Notes: generated by a model from the sequence alone, not told the origin. DNA of 64,000 nucleotides from Panulirus ornatus (GCF_036320965.1 NC_092262.1:2710253-2774252), one strand, 5' to 3'; shown: positions 29,999 through 44,390, counted from the first letter of the stretch. Numbers and translations are program-made.

Positions 29999-30507
29999 TA
30001 TATGTATATATATTTTATATATTTATTTATTTTCCTTTGTCGGTGTCTCCCGCGTTTGCAAGGTAGCGCAAGTAAACAGACGAAAGAAATGGCCCAACCA
30101 CCTCCATACACATGTATATACATACACGTCCACACACGCAAATATACATACCTATACATCACAATGTACACATATATATATAAACACACAGACACATACA
30201 TATATACCCATGCCCACAATTCACACTGTCTGCCTTTATTCATTCCCATCGCCACCTCGCCACACATGGAATACCATCCCCCTCCCCCTCATATGTGCGA
30301 GGTAGCGCCAGGAAAAGACAACAAAGGCCCCATTTGTTTACACTCAGTCTCTAGCTTTCATGCAATAATGTCCGAAACCACAGCTCCCTTTCCACATCCA
30401 GGCCCCACACAACTTTCCATGGTTTACACCAGACGCTTCACATGCCCTGATTCAATCCACTGACAGCACGTCAACCCCGGTATACCACATCGATCCAAAT
30501 ACGATCA

Positions 30508-30672
30508 TACGATCATATCAAAGCAAAAGTGAAAGTATTCATTGAAAATATCTAAGTTAGTGTTGATATCAGTCCTGTTTTCTGGTCTGTCCTGATAGAA
30601 AACAGGACTGATATCAACACTAACTTAGATATTTTCAATGAATACTTTCACTTTTGCTTTGATATGATCGTA
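30508..30672. repeat. Perfect 76-bp inverted repeat at a LINE 5' end
   Basis: 30508-30583 is the exact reverse complement of 30597-30672, with a 13-base spacer at 30584-30596. The right arm is the natural 5' part of the CR1/Rex1-like element; the left arm is an inverted copy of it. This fits a 5' inversion made during target-primed reverse transcription, or a fold-back assembly artefact. Confidence 0.9.
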
Positions 30673-32436
30673 CCCACCAAAAGATATACCCAAACAATAA
30701 ACCATGGATTAAAAAAGAACTAAAATCTATGCTAAATGAAAAACACAGACTCATGCGAAATGGAAGTGATGTTGAAAGAAGAACATTGCAAAGTAATATT
30801 GATAAAAAAAATTACTGAATCGAAAAGAATATACAAAGAAAAAGTTGAAGGCTTGTTTAAAACAAACAGAGTAAAAGACGCTTGGAAAGGACTTAAAACC
30901 CTGTGCGGGCACAAGAAGAAACAAAGTGTGCCTGAACCGGAAAATATCAACACATATGTAAATGAAATGAACGCGTTCTTTGCGAGATATGAAAGACATG
31001 ATTTCAGTGATGCGTGTAATGAGGTAATGACAGAAATTCAATCTAACAATGATGAAAGAATTATAATTAGGCAAGAAGACGTACAGAAGTCCCTGCAGAA
31101 TATTCGGGCAGGTAAAGCTACAGGGCCAGACGGGATACCTGCTGGGGTACTTAAATGCTGTGCAAAACAATTGACACCCGTACTGACCACATTATTTCAG
31201 GACTCGCTGGATCAGGGAGTGGTGCCTTATAAATGGAAAGAATCTGAAGTGAAACCTATTGCAAAAATTAATCACCCAAAAGATCACAAAGACTTCAGAC
31301 CTGTAGTACTAACATCTAATATTATGAAATGTTTAGAAAGCATTGTGAAAAACTATATCTGTGAAAAAACAAATAATTTAAAAGACCCTATGCAATTTGC
31401 TTATCGTAATAATAGGAGTGTACAGGATGCAACACTTGTACTATTAAATGATATTAATAAGCATTTAGATAAGCCCAAATCACAAATTAGAGCACTATAC
31501 ATTGATTTTAGTTCAGCATTTAATACAATGCAACCTCATATTTTGCTCAATAAAATGCTAGAATTGGGTGTAAATAGAAATATCTTAATATGGATTTTTA
31601 GCTTTTTAACCCAGAGACCCCAATATACCAATGTAAATAATGTTAAGTCTAATGTGATAGTCACCAACACAGGAGCCCCCCAAGCTCTTTTCACCTTGTA
31701 TACAGATGATTGTAGAAGTGAAATTGATGATTGTACTATTATAAAATATGCTGACGATACAGTTATCTTAGGAAAAATTGTAAATGATAATTATGAAGGC
31801 TATTTAACTCAAGTTGAAAAATTCGTTGACTGGAGTAAACAAAATTTTTTGGAGCTTAATGTAAAGAAAACGAAAGAGATGATATTTGATTTCAGAACTA
31901 AAAATAAACACGTACCAGACCTATTAACAATTGAGGAAGAAAACGTAGAAAGAGTATACCAGTATAAGTATTTGGGCTTTATGATTGATGACCAGTTGAA
32001 GGGAAGTGTTAATACAGATATGGTGTCAAGGAAATAAAACCAAAGATTACACTTTGTACGTATCTTGCATAACCTACATGTAGATAAAATGGTCATTAGC
32101 CTATTTTACAAAACAATTTTAAAATCAGTTGCAAATTTTTCAATCACTGCCTGGTATGGAAAACTTACGTGCAAAGATAAAAAGAAGTTGGGAAGGATTG
32201 TTAAGAAAGCAAGAAAACTAGGTGCAGAGATCACATCATTGAATAAGCTGTATCAAAAAGGTACAATGAAACAAGTAGACAGAATGATGAAAGATGTAAC
32301 GCATCCGTTACATAATTGTTACACGTATCGTAAATCTGGTAGAAGGCTAGCTCTGCCCAAGCTGCGCACTGACAGATACAAAAAGTCGTTTGTACCTAAA
32401 AACATTCTGCTTTTCAATCATCTATCATCACTATAA
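30597..32436 (+). pseudogene. CR1/Rex1-like LINE reverse transcriptase remnant
   Basis: A second, unrelated non-LTR family. The frame at 30736-32037 holds IRAGKATGPDGIPAGVLK, DFRPVVLTSNIMKCLE, QFAYRNNRSVQDA, YIDFSSAFNTMQPHILL (motif A Asp) and KYADDTVILG (catalytic ADD). This is the pattern of the CR1/Rex1 group. The block normally reading PQGxxxSPLLF reads PQALF: an in-frame loss of about six residues near 31681. TAA at 32035-32037 is an in-frame stop; coding similarity resumes in the same frame to TAA at 32434-32436 (LHNLHVDKMVISLFYKTILK block). The upstream coding near 30690-30815 is in another frame, shifted at an A-run near 30807. The endonuclease is missing. It is inactive. Confidence 0.87.
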
Positions 32437-32690
32437 CTTCTAGCTTTAAGTTCCATGATAACTGTAGGTGATGGTTCATGATAGGGATGGTGACAAGCTG
32501 ATATCGGATGTACACAATAGCAAAGTAACATTTTATATGAAATAACCTATGCAATATTTCTTGTTAATATTTTAATGTCATTTTTTTTTTTTTTTACTAC
32601 TACTAAGGAGCTCTAAAGCCAAAACGAATTTCATTTTGTATTACATTTTGTATAACAATTTCACGAATAAAGTATCTTATCTTATCTTAT
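32437..32690 (+). mobile_element. CR1/Rex1-like element 3' UTR with (ATCTT)n tail
   Basis: AT-rich 3' UTR with AATAAA at 32666-32671 and a terminal run of about three ATCTT units, a short microsatellite tail as expected of this group. It abuts the RL-A C-terminal coding of copy 12 at about 32691. I see no clear target-site duplication. Confidence 0.75.
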
Positions 32691-33890
32691 TCCTTGCCCG
32701 CCTTTCACCCTCCTGCATGTTCAGGCCCCGATCACTCAAAATCTTTTTCCCTCCATCTTTCCACCTCCAATTTGGCCTCCCACTTCTCCTCGTTCCCTCC
32801 ACCTCCGACACATATATCCTCTTGGTCAATCTTTCCTCACTCATTCTCTCCATGTGCCCAAACCATTTCAAAACACCCTCTTCTGCTCTCTCAACCACGC
32901 TCTTTTTATTTCCACACATCTCTCTTACCCTTACATTACTTACTCGATCAAACCACCGCACACCACACATTGTCCTCAAACATCTCATTTCCAGCACATC
33001 CACCCTCCTGCGCACAACTCTATCCATAGCCCACGCCTCGCAACCATACAACATTGTTGGAACCACTATTCCTTCAAACATACACATTTTTGCTTTCCGA
33101 GATAATGTTCTCGACTTCCACACATTCTTCAAGGCTCCCAGGATTTTCGCCCCCTCCCCCACCCAATGATTCACTTCCGCTTCCATGGTTCCATCCGCTG
33201 CCAGATCCACTCCCAGATATCTAAAACACTTTACTTCCTCCAGTTTTTCTAAATTCAAATAATAACCTTGCTCTTATTCACATTTACTCTTAACTTTCTT
33301 CTTTCACACACTTTACCAAACTCAGTTACCAGCTTCTGCAGTTTCTCACATGAATCAGCCACCAGCGCTGTATCATCAGCGAACAACAACTGACTCACTT
33401 CCCAAGCTCTCTCATCCCCAACAGACTTCATACTTGCCCCTCTTTCCAAAACTTTTGCATTCACCTCTCTAACAACCCCATCCATAAACAAATTAAACAA
33501 CCATGGAGACATCACACACCCCTGCCGCAAACTTACATTCACTGAGAACCAATCACTTTCCTCTCTACCTACACGTACACATGCCTTACATCCTCGATAA
33601 AAACTTTTCACTGCTTCCAACAACTTGCCTCCCACACCATATATTCTTAATACCTTCCACAGAGCATCTCCATCAATTCTATTATATGCCTTCTCCAGAT
33701 CCATAAATGCTACATACAAATCCATTTGCTTTTCTAAGTATTTCTCACAAACATTTTTCAAAGCAAACACCTGATCCACAATCCTCTACCACTTCTGAAA
33801 CCACACTGCTCTTCCCCAATATGATGCTCTGTACATGCCTTCACCTTCTCAATCAATACCCTCCCATATAATTTATCAGGAATACTCAAC

Positions 33891-34141
33891 ATACTTCTTC
33901 TTTTCTTTCATACTATTCGCCATTTCCCGCATTAGCGAGGTAGCGTTAAGAACAGAGGACTGGGCCTTTTAGGGAATATCCTCACCAGGCCCCCTTCTCT
34001 GTTCCTTCTTTTGGAAAATAAAAAAGAAAAAAAAATTGAGAGGGGAGGATTTCCAGCCCCCCGCTCCCTTCCCTTTTAGTCGCCTTCTACGACACGCAGG
34101 GAATACGTGGGAAGTATTCTTTCTCCCCTATCCCCATACTT
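33891..34141 (-). mobile_element. RLN element with 6-bp target-site duplication
   Basis: A 239-base element at 33897-34135 on the minus strand is flanked by ATACTT at 33891-33896 and 34136-34141; the host RL-A sequence reads through with one copy. On the minus strand it begins GGGGATAGGGG at 34135, carries the leader-like blocks and a T-run, then AAAGAAGGAACAGAG, and ends with CGCTACCTCGCTAATGCGGG, GAATAGTATGAAA and an A-rich tail. The target duplication shows it moved as a discrete retroelement. It has no ORF, so it must borrow machinery; RL-A, which shares both ends, is the obvious candidate. Confidence 0.88.
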
Positions 34142-35757
34142 ATACCTCTGTAATTTGAGCACTCACACTTATCCCCTTTGCCTTTGTACAGTGGCTCTAT
34201 GCACTCATTCCGCCAATCCTCAGGCACCTCACCATGAGTCATACATACATTAAATAACCTTACCAACCAGTCAACAATACAGTCACCCCCTTTTTCAATA
34301 GATTCCACTGCAATACCATCCAAACCTGCTGCCTTGCCGGCTTTCATCTTCCGTAAAGCTTTTACTACCTCTTCTCTGTTTACCAAATCATTTTCCTTAA
34401 CCCTCTCACTTTGCACACAACCTCGACCAAAACACCCTATATCTGCCAATCTATCATCAAACACATTCAACAAACCTTCAAAATACTCACTCCATCTCCT
34501 TCTCATATCACCACTATATGTTATCACCTCCCCATTAGCGCCCTTCACTGAAGTTCCCATTTGCTCCCTTGTCTTACGCACTTTATTTACCTCCTTCCAG
34601 AACATCTTTTTATTCTCCCTAAATTTTAATGATACTCTCTCACACCAACTCTCATTTGCCCTGTTTTTCACCTCTTGCACCTTTCTCTTGACCTCCTGTC
34701 TCTTTATTTTATACATCTCCCACTCAATTCCATTTTTCCTTGCAAAAATAGTCCAAATGCCTCTCTCTTCTCTTTCACTAATAATCTTACTTCTTCATCC
34801 CACCACTCACTACCCTTTCTAATCAACCCACCTCCCACGCTTCTCATGCCACAAGCATCTTTTGCGCACTCCATCAATGATTCTCTAAATACATCCCATT
34901 ACTCCCCCACTCCCCTTACTTCTGTTGTTCTCACCTTTTTCCATTCTGTACTCAGTCTCTCCTGATACTTCCTCACACAAGTCTCCTTCCCAAGCTCACT
35001 TACTCTCACCACCCACTTCACCCCAACATTCACTCTTCTTTTCTGAAAACCCATACAAATCTTCACCTTAGCCTCCATAAGATAATGATCAGACATCCCT
35101 CCAGTTGCACCTCTCATCACATTAACATCCAAAAGTCTCTCTTTCGCGCGCATGTCAATTAAAACGTGCTCCAATAACGCTCTCTGGCCATCTTTCCTAT
35201 TTACATACGTATACTTATGTATATCTCGCTTTTTAAACCAGGTATTCCCAATCACCAGTCCTTTTTCAGCACATAAATCTACAAGCTCCTCACCATTTCC
35301 AATTACAGCACTGAACACCCCATGTATGCCAATTATTCCCTCAACTGCCACATTACTCACCTTTGCATTAAAAACACCCATCACTGTAACCCGGTCTTGT
35401 GCATCAAAACCACTAACACACTCATTCAGCTGTTCCCAAAACACTTGCCTCTCACGATCTTTCTTCTCATGCCCAAGTGCATATGCACCAATAATCACCC
35501 ATCTCTCTCCATCAACTTTCAGTTTTACCCATATTAATCGAGAATTTGCTTTCTTACATTCTATCACATACTCCCACAACTCCTGTTTCAGGAGTAGTTC
35601 TACTCCTTCCCTTGCTCTTGTCCTCTCACTAACCCCTGACTTTACTCCCAAGACATTTCCAAACCACTCTTCCCCTTTACCCTTGAGCTTCGTTTCACTC
35701 AGAGCAAAAACATCGAGGTTCCGTTCCACAAACATACTACCTCTCTCTCCTTTTTTC

Positions 35758-36398
35758 ATACTTGCCCCTCTTTCCAAAACTCTTGCATTCACCTCCCTAA
35801 AACCCCATCCATAAATAGATTAAAAAACCATGGAGACATCACACACCCTTGCCGCAAACCTACATTCACTGAGAACCAATCACTCTCCACTCTCCCTACA
35901 CGTACACGTGCCTTACATCCTCGATAAGAACATTTCACTGCTTCTGACAACTTGTCTCCCACACCATATATTCTTAATACCTTCCACAGAGCACCTCTGT
36001 CAATTCTATCATATGCCTTCTCCAGATCCATAAATGCTATATACAAATACATTTAGTTTTTTCTAAGTATTTATCACATACATATTTCGAAGGAAACACC
36101 TGATCCACACATCCTCTACCACTTCTGAAACGACACTGCTCTTCCCCAATCTGATGCTGTGTACATGCCTTCACCCACTCAATCAGTACCCTCCCATATA
36201 ATTTACAATTAACACTCAACACAACTTATACCTCTGTAATTTGAGCACTTACTCTTAACCCCTTTGCCTTTTTACAATGGCACTATGCAAGCATTCCGCC
36301 AATCCTTAGGCACCGCACCATGAGTAATACATATATTAAATAACCTTAGCAACCAGTCAACAACACAGTCACCCCCTTTTTTTTCATAAATTCCACTA
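35758..36398 (-). mobile_element. RL-A copy 13, RT fragment
   Basis: Minus-strand RT segment, about residues 517-728. 36037-36222 reads [20 protein letters not shown] and 35789-36052 reads [14 protein letters not shown] with [11 protein letters not shown]. It has frameshifts and substitutions. At 35757/35758 it is fused to the start of copy 12 through a short shared sequence (ATGAA/GTGAA). Near 36398 it meets plus-strand copy 14. Confidence 0.82.
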
Positions 36399-36404
36399 AG
36401 AATT

Positions 36405-36563
36405 CCATTAAGAATATATTGTGTGGGAGGCAAGTTGTTAGAAGCAGTGAAAACTTTTTATGCAGGATGTAAGGCATATGAACGTGTAGGAAGAGAGGAA
36501 TGTGATTGGTTCTCAGTGAATGTATGTTTTCGGCAGGGGTGTGTGATGTCTCCATTGTTGTTT
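36405..36563 (+). mobile_element. RL-A copy 14a, RT fragment before gap
   Basis: Plus-strand RT sequence from [12 protein letters not shown] to QGCVMSPLLF (about residues 656-706), cut by the assembly gap. What follows the gap belongs to an earlier part of the protein, so it is not a simple continuation. Confidence 0.8.
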
Positions 36564-36663
36564 NNNNNNNNNNNNNNNNNNNNNNNNNNNNNNNNNNNNN
36601 NNNNNNNNNNNNNNNNNNNNNNNNNNNNNNNNNNNNNNNNNNNNNNNNNNNNNNNNNNNNNNN
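36564..36663. other. Assembly gap (100 N)
   Basis: Exactly 100 N. The RL-A residue order jumps backward across it (about 706 to about 393), so unknown sequence, probably including a copy boundary, is missing. Confidence 0.99.
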
Positions 36664-38129
36664 AGAGAAAGGTGCAAGAGGTGAAAAAGAGGGCAAATGA
36701 GAGTTGGGGTGAGAGAGTATCATTAAATTTTAGGGAGAATGAAAAGATGTTCTGGAAGGAGGTAAATAAAGTGCGTAAGACAAGGGAGCAAATGGGAACT
36801 TCATTGAAGAGGGCTAATGGGGAGGTGACAACAAGTAGTGGTGATGTGAGAAGGAAATGGAGTGAGTATTTTGAAGGTTTTTTGAATGTGTTTGATGATA
36901 GAGTGGCAGATATAGGGTGTTTTGATCGACGTGGTATGCAAAGTGAGAGAGTTAGGGAAAATGATTTGGTAAACTGAGAAGAGGTAGTAAAAGCTTTGCG
37001 GAAAATGAGAGCCGGCAAGGCAGTAGGCTTGGATGGTATTGCAGTGGAATTTATTAAAAAAGGGGTGACTGTATTGTTGACTGTTTGGTAAGGATATTTA
37101 ATGTATGTATGATTCATGGTGAGGTGCCTGAGGATTGGCGGAATTCGTGCGTAGTGCCATTGTATAAAGGCAAAGGGGATAAGAGTGAGTGCTCAAATTA
37201 CAGAGGTATAAGTTTGTTGAGTATTCCTGGTAAATTATATGGGAGGGTATTGATTGAGAGGGTGAAGGCATGTACAGAGCATCAGATTGGGGAAGAGCAG
37301 TGTAGTTTCAGAAGTGGTAGAAGATGTGTGGATCAGGTATTTGCTTTGAAGAATGTATGTGAGAAATACTTAGAAAAACAAATGGATTTGCATATAGTAT
37401 TTACGGATCTTGAGAAGGCATATGATACAGTTGATAGAGGTCCTCTGTGGAAAGTACTAAGAATATTTGGTGTGGGAGGGAAGATGTTAGAAGCAGTGAA
37501 AAGTTTTTATCGAGAATGTAAGGCATGTGTTCGTGTAGGAAGAGAGGAAAGTGATTGGTTCTCAGTGAATGTAGGTTTGCGGCAGGGGTGTGTGATGTCT
37601 CCATGGTTGTTTAATTTGTTTATGGATGGGGTTGTTAGGGAGGTGAATGCAAGAGTTTTGGAAAGAGGGGCAAGTATGCTGTCTGTTGTGGATGAGAGAG
37701 CTTGGGAAGTGAGTCAGTTGTTGTTCGCTGATGATACAGCGCTGGTGGCTGATTCTTGTGAGAAACTTCAGAAGCTGGTGAATGAGTTTGGTAAAGTGTG
37801 TGAAAGAGGAAAGTTAAGAGTAAATGTGAATAAGAGCATGGTTATTAGGTACAGTAGGGTTGAGGGTCAAGTCAATTGGGAGGTAAGTTTGCAGGGAGAA
37901 AAACTGGAGGAAGTAAAGTGTTTTAGATACCTGGGAGTGGATCTGGAAGCGGATGAAACCATGGAAGCGGAAGTGAATCATAGGGTGGGGGAGGGGGCGA
38001 AAATCCTGGGAGCTTTGAAGAATGTTTGGAAGTCGAGAACATTATCTCGGAAAGCAAAAATGGGTATGTTTGAAGGAATAGTGGTTCCAAAAATGTTGTA
38101 TGGTTGCGAGGCGTGGGCTATGGATAGAG
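36664..38129 (+). mobile_element. RL-A copy 14b, linker, RT and part of C-terminal region
   Basis: From about residue 393 ([10 protein letters not shown]) to about 878 (CEAWAMDRV). There is a TGA near 36976 (an Arg codon elsewhere) and a lost G near 37062. The RT is then open with [25 protein letters not shown] and FADD intact, although the first of these deviates from the family ([14 protein letters not shown]). At 38129/38130 the frame passes directly into a second RT. Confidence 0.84.
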
Positions 38130-38872
38130 TGAAATTTATTAGAAAAGGTGGTGACTGTATTGTTGACTGGTTGGTAAGGTTATTTAATGTATGTATCACT
38201 CCTGGTGAGGTGCTTGAGGATTGGCGGAATGCTTGCATAGTGCCATTCTACAAAGGTAAAGGGAATGCAAGTGAGTGCTCAAACTACAGAGGTATAAAAT
38301 TGTTGAGTATTCCTGTTAAACTGTATGGGACGGTATTGATTGAGAGGGTGAAGGCATGTACAGAGCATCAGATTGGGGAAGAGCAGTGTGGTTTCAGAAG
38401 TGGTAGAGGATGTGTGGATCAGGTGTTTGCTTTGAAGAATGTATGTGAGAAATACTTAGAAAAGCAAATGGATTTGTATGTAGCATTTATGGATCTGGAG
38501 AAGGCATATGATAGAGTTGATAGAGATGCTCAGTGGAATGCACTAAGAATATATGGTGTGGGAGGCAAGTTGTTAGAAGCAGTGAAAAGTTTCTATCGAG
38601 GATGTAAGGCATGTGTACATGTAGGAAGAGATGAAAGTTATTGGTTGTCAGTGAATGTAGGTTTGGGGCAGGGGTGTGTGATATATCCATACTTATTTAA
38701 TTTGTTTATGGATGAGTTTGTCTGGGAGGTGAATGCAAGAGTTTTGGAAAGAGGGGCAAGTATGCAGTCTGTTTTGGATGAGAGAGCTTGGGAAGTGAAT
38801 CAGTTGTTGTTTGCTGATATTGCAGCGCTGGCGGCTGATTCATGTGAGAAACTGCAGAAGCTGATGACTTAG
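37085..38872 (+). CDS. In-frame tandem RT-RT fusion ORF (chimeric RL copies)
   Basis: A 595-codon open frame containing two RL reverse transcriptases head to tail. RT 1 (residues about 1-350) has [10 protein letters not shown] and FADD and ends in [12 protein letters not shown] 2 begins at once with [15 protein letters not shown] and repeats the whole RT from about residue 517 of the family protein. In RT 2 the catalytic box reads FADI in place of FADD and RQGC reads GQGC, so RT 2 is probably dead. There is no endonuclease in this frame. It is most likely a recombination or deletion product that stayed in frame by chance; an expressed protein is not suggested. Confidence 0.75.
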   Translation: MVRIFNVCMIHGEVPEDWRNSCVVPLYKGKGDKSECSNYRGISLLSIPGKLYGRVLIERVKACTEHQIGEEQCSFRSGRRCVDQVFALKNVCEKYLEKQMDLHIVFTDLEKAYDTVDRGPLWKVLRIFGVGGKMLEAVKSFYRECKACVRVGREESDWFSVNVGLRQGCVMSPWLFNLFMDGVVREVNARVLERGASMLSVVDERAWEVSQLLFADDTALVADSCEKLQKLVNEFGKVCERGKLRVNVNKSMVIRYSRVEGQVNWEVSLQGEKLEEVKCFRYLGVDLEADETMEAEVNHRVGEGAKILGALKNVWKSRTLSRKAKMGMFEGIVVPKMLYGCEAWAMDRVKFIRKGGDCIVDWLVRLFNVCITPGEVLEDWRNACIVPFYKGKGNASECSNYRGIKLLSIPVKLYGTVLIERVKACTEHQIGEEQCGFRSGRGCVDQVFALKNVCEKYLEKQMDLYVAFMDLEKAYDRVDRDAQWNALRIYGVGGKLLEAVKSFYRGCKACVHVGRDESYWLSVNVGLGQGCVIYPYLFNLFMDEFVWEVNARVLERGASMQSVLDERAWEVNQLLFADIAALAADSCEKLQKLMT

Positions 38873-39182
38873 TTTGGTAAAGTGTGTGAAAGAAGAAAGT
38901 TAAGAGTAAATGTGAATAAGAGCAAGGTTATTAGGTACAGTAGGGTTGATGGACATCTCAATTGGGAGGTAAGTTTGAATGGAGAGAAACTGGAGGAAGT
39001 GAAGTGTTTTAGATACCTGGGAGTAGATTAGGCAGCGGGTGCAACCTTGGAAGCGGAAATGAATCATAGGGTGGGCGAGGGGGCAAAAGTTCTGGGATCG
39101 TTGAAAAATGTGTGGAAGTCGAGAACATTATCTGGGAAAGCAAAAATGGGTATGCTTGAGGGAATTGTTGTCCCAACGATGT
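38130..39182 (+). mobile_element. RL copy 15, RT and start of C-terminal region
   Basis: The second half of the fusion. It runs from about residue 517 through a TAG at 38870-38872 and further substitutions to EGIVVPTM (about residue 870), then switches at about 39183 to a minus-strand endonuclease fragment. Confidence 0.82.
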
Positions 39183-40103
39183 TTTTCCATTATGTACTCA
39201 GTCTCTCCTGGTACTTCTTCACACAAATCTCCTTCACAAGCTCACTTACACTTATCACTCTCTTCACCCCAACATTCTCTCTTCTTTTCTGAAAACCTCT
39301 ACAAATCTTCACCTTCGCCTCCAAAAGATAATGATTCGACAACCCTCCAGTTGCACCTATCAGCACATTAACATCCAGAAGTCTCTCTTTCGCGCGTCTC
39401 TTAATTAACACGTAATCCAATAACGCTCTCTGGCCATCTCTCCTACCTACATACGTATACTTATGTATATCTCGCTTTTTAAACCAGGTATTCCCAATCA
39501 CCAGTCCTTTTTCAGGACAAAAATCTACAGGCTCTTCACCATTTCCTTTTACAACACTGAACACACCATGTTCACCAATTATTCCCTCAACTGCCATATT
39601 ACTCACCTTTGAATTCAAATCACCCATCACTATAACCCGGTCTCGTGCATCAAAACTACTAACACGTTCACTCAACTGCTCCCAAAATACTTGCCCTTCA
39701 TGATCTTTCTTCTCATGCCCAGGTGCATATGCACCAATAATCACCCATCTCTCCATCCACTTTTAGTTTTATCTATATTAATCTAGAGTTTACTTTCATA
39801 CACTTTATCACATACTCCCACAACTCCTGTTTCAGGAGTAGTGCTACGCCTTCCCTTGCTCTTGTCCTCTCACTAACCCCTGACTTCACTCACAAGACAT
39901 TCCCAAACCTTTCTTCCGCTTTATGCTTGAGCTTCTTTTCACTCAGCGCCAAAACATCCAGGTTCCTTTCACCAAGCATACTACCTATCTCTTCTTTTTT
40001 CTCATCTTAGTTACATCCACACACATTTATAAACCCGAATTTAAGTCTTCGAGGAGGATGAGCACACCCCGCGTTACTCCTTCTGTTTTCCGTTTTAGAA
40101 TCA
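39183..40103 (-). mobile_element. RL copy 16, endonuclease N-terminal part
   Basis: Minus-strand sequence for about residues 1-302. The start region near 40050-40103 reads as the RL N-terminus but its initiator ATG is altered to ACG. 39190-39756 is open with GAYAPG, MGDLNSKV, LDYVLIKRR and SNH (SDH in other copies). A frameshift near 39755 separates it from the N-terminus. It is sandwiched between two plus-strand pieces that overlap by about 35 bases of the KMGM...VVP(T) coding region. Confidence 0.8.
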
Positions 40104-40930
40104 AAAATGGGTATGTCTGAAGGAATAGTGGTTCCAACAATGTTATATGCTTGCGAGACGTGGGCTATCGATAGAGTTGTGCGGAGGAGGGTGGATGTGC
40201 TGGAAATGTGATGTTTTAGGACAATATGTGGTGTGAGGTGGTTTGATCGAGTAAGTAAAAATAGGGTAAGAGAGATGTGTGGTAGTAAAATGATTGTGGT
40301 TGTGAGAGCAAAAGAGGTTGTTTTGAAATGGGTTGGTCACATGGACAGAATGAGTGAGGAATGATTGACCAAAAGGATATATGTGTCAGAGGTTGAGGGG
40401 ACGAGGAGAAGTGGAAGACCAAATTGGAGATGGAAAGATGTAGTGAAAAAGATTTTGAGTGATCGAGGCTGAATAGGCAGAAGTCTGAAAGGCTTGAAAG
40501 GAATAGAGTGAATTGGAACAATGAGGTATACCGGGGTCGACGTGCTGTCAATGGATTGAACCAGGGCATTTGAAGCGTCTGCGCTAAACTATGGAAATTT
40601 GTGTGGGGCCTGGATGTGGAAATAGAGCTGTGGTTTTGGTTCATCATTACATGACAGCTACAGACTTAGTTTGAATGAATGTAGCCTTTGTTGTCTTTTT
40701 CTAGCGCTACGTCGCGCACATGCGGGGAGCGGGGTTCTTATTTCATATGTGGCGGGGTGGCAATGGGAATGAACAAAGGCAGACAGTAATAATGATCTAA
40801 ATGTGTTGATGTGTATATGTCTGTATGTGTATATATATGTATACGTTGAGATGTATAGGTATGTATATTTGTGTGTGTGTTTCCTTGCGGTACCTCGCTA
40901 ACGGGGGAGACAGCGACAAAGCAAAATAAT
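40104..40930 (+). mobile_element. RL copy 17, C-terminal region and long 3' UTR
   Basis: C-terminal coding from [13 protein letters not shown] (about residue 859) with stops near 40209 and 40362, then the long-form 3' UTR from about 40560 with the first GCGCTACGTCGCGCAC motif near 40704 and the terminal GACAGCGACAAAGCA block near 40907. It is diverged and resembles RL-B. Confidence 0.82.
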
Positions 40931-40947
40931 AAGAAAAAAGAAAAGAA

Positions 40948-40954
40948 AAATATA

Positions 40955-41050
<96 letters not shown>
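40948..41050. repeat. (TA)n microsatellite
   Basis: About 100 bases of TA following the A-rich tail of copy 17. It is the site of the twin-primed copy that follows. Confidence 0.97.
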
Positions 41051-44389
<3,339 letters not shown>

Positions 44390-44390
44390 T

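Larger units (their letters stand above)
30031..35757 (-). mobile_element. RL-A copy 12 with two nested insertions
   Basis: One minus-strand copy reading outward-in: endonuclease at 34899-35757 from about residue 33, linker and RT front at 34142-34716, RT rear at 33255-33890, C-terminal region at 32691-33258, then the long-form 3' UTR at 30031-30490. It is split by the CR1/Rex1-like element (about 30500-32690) and by RLN (33891-34141 including target duplication). Frameshifts, a lost segment near 33258 (about 36 bases between the RT and C-terminal blocks) and substitutions disable it. It keeps the long 3' UTR although its coding is RL-A-like, so it is an intermediate lineage. Confidence 0.85.
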
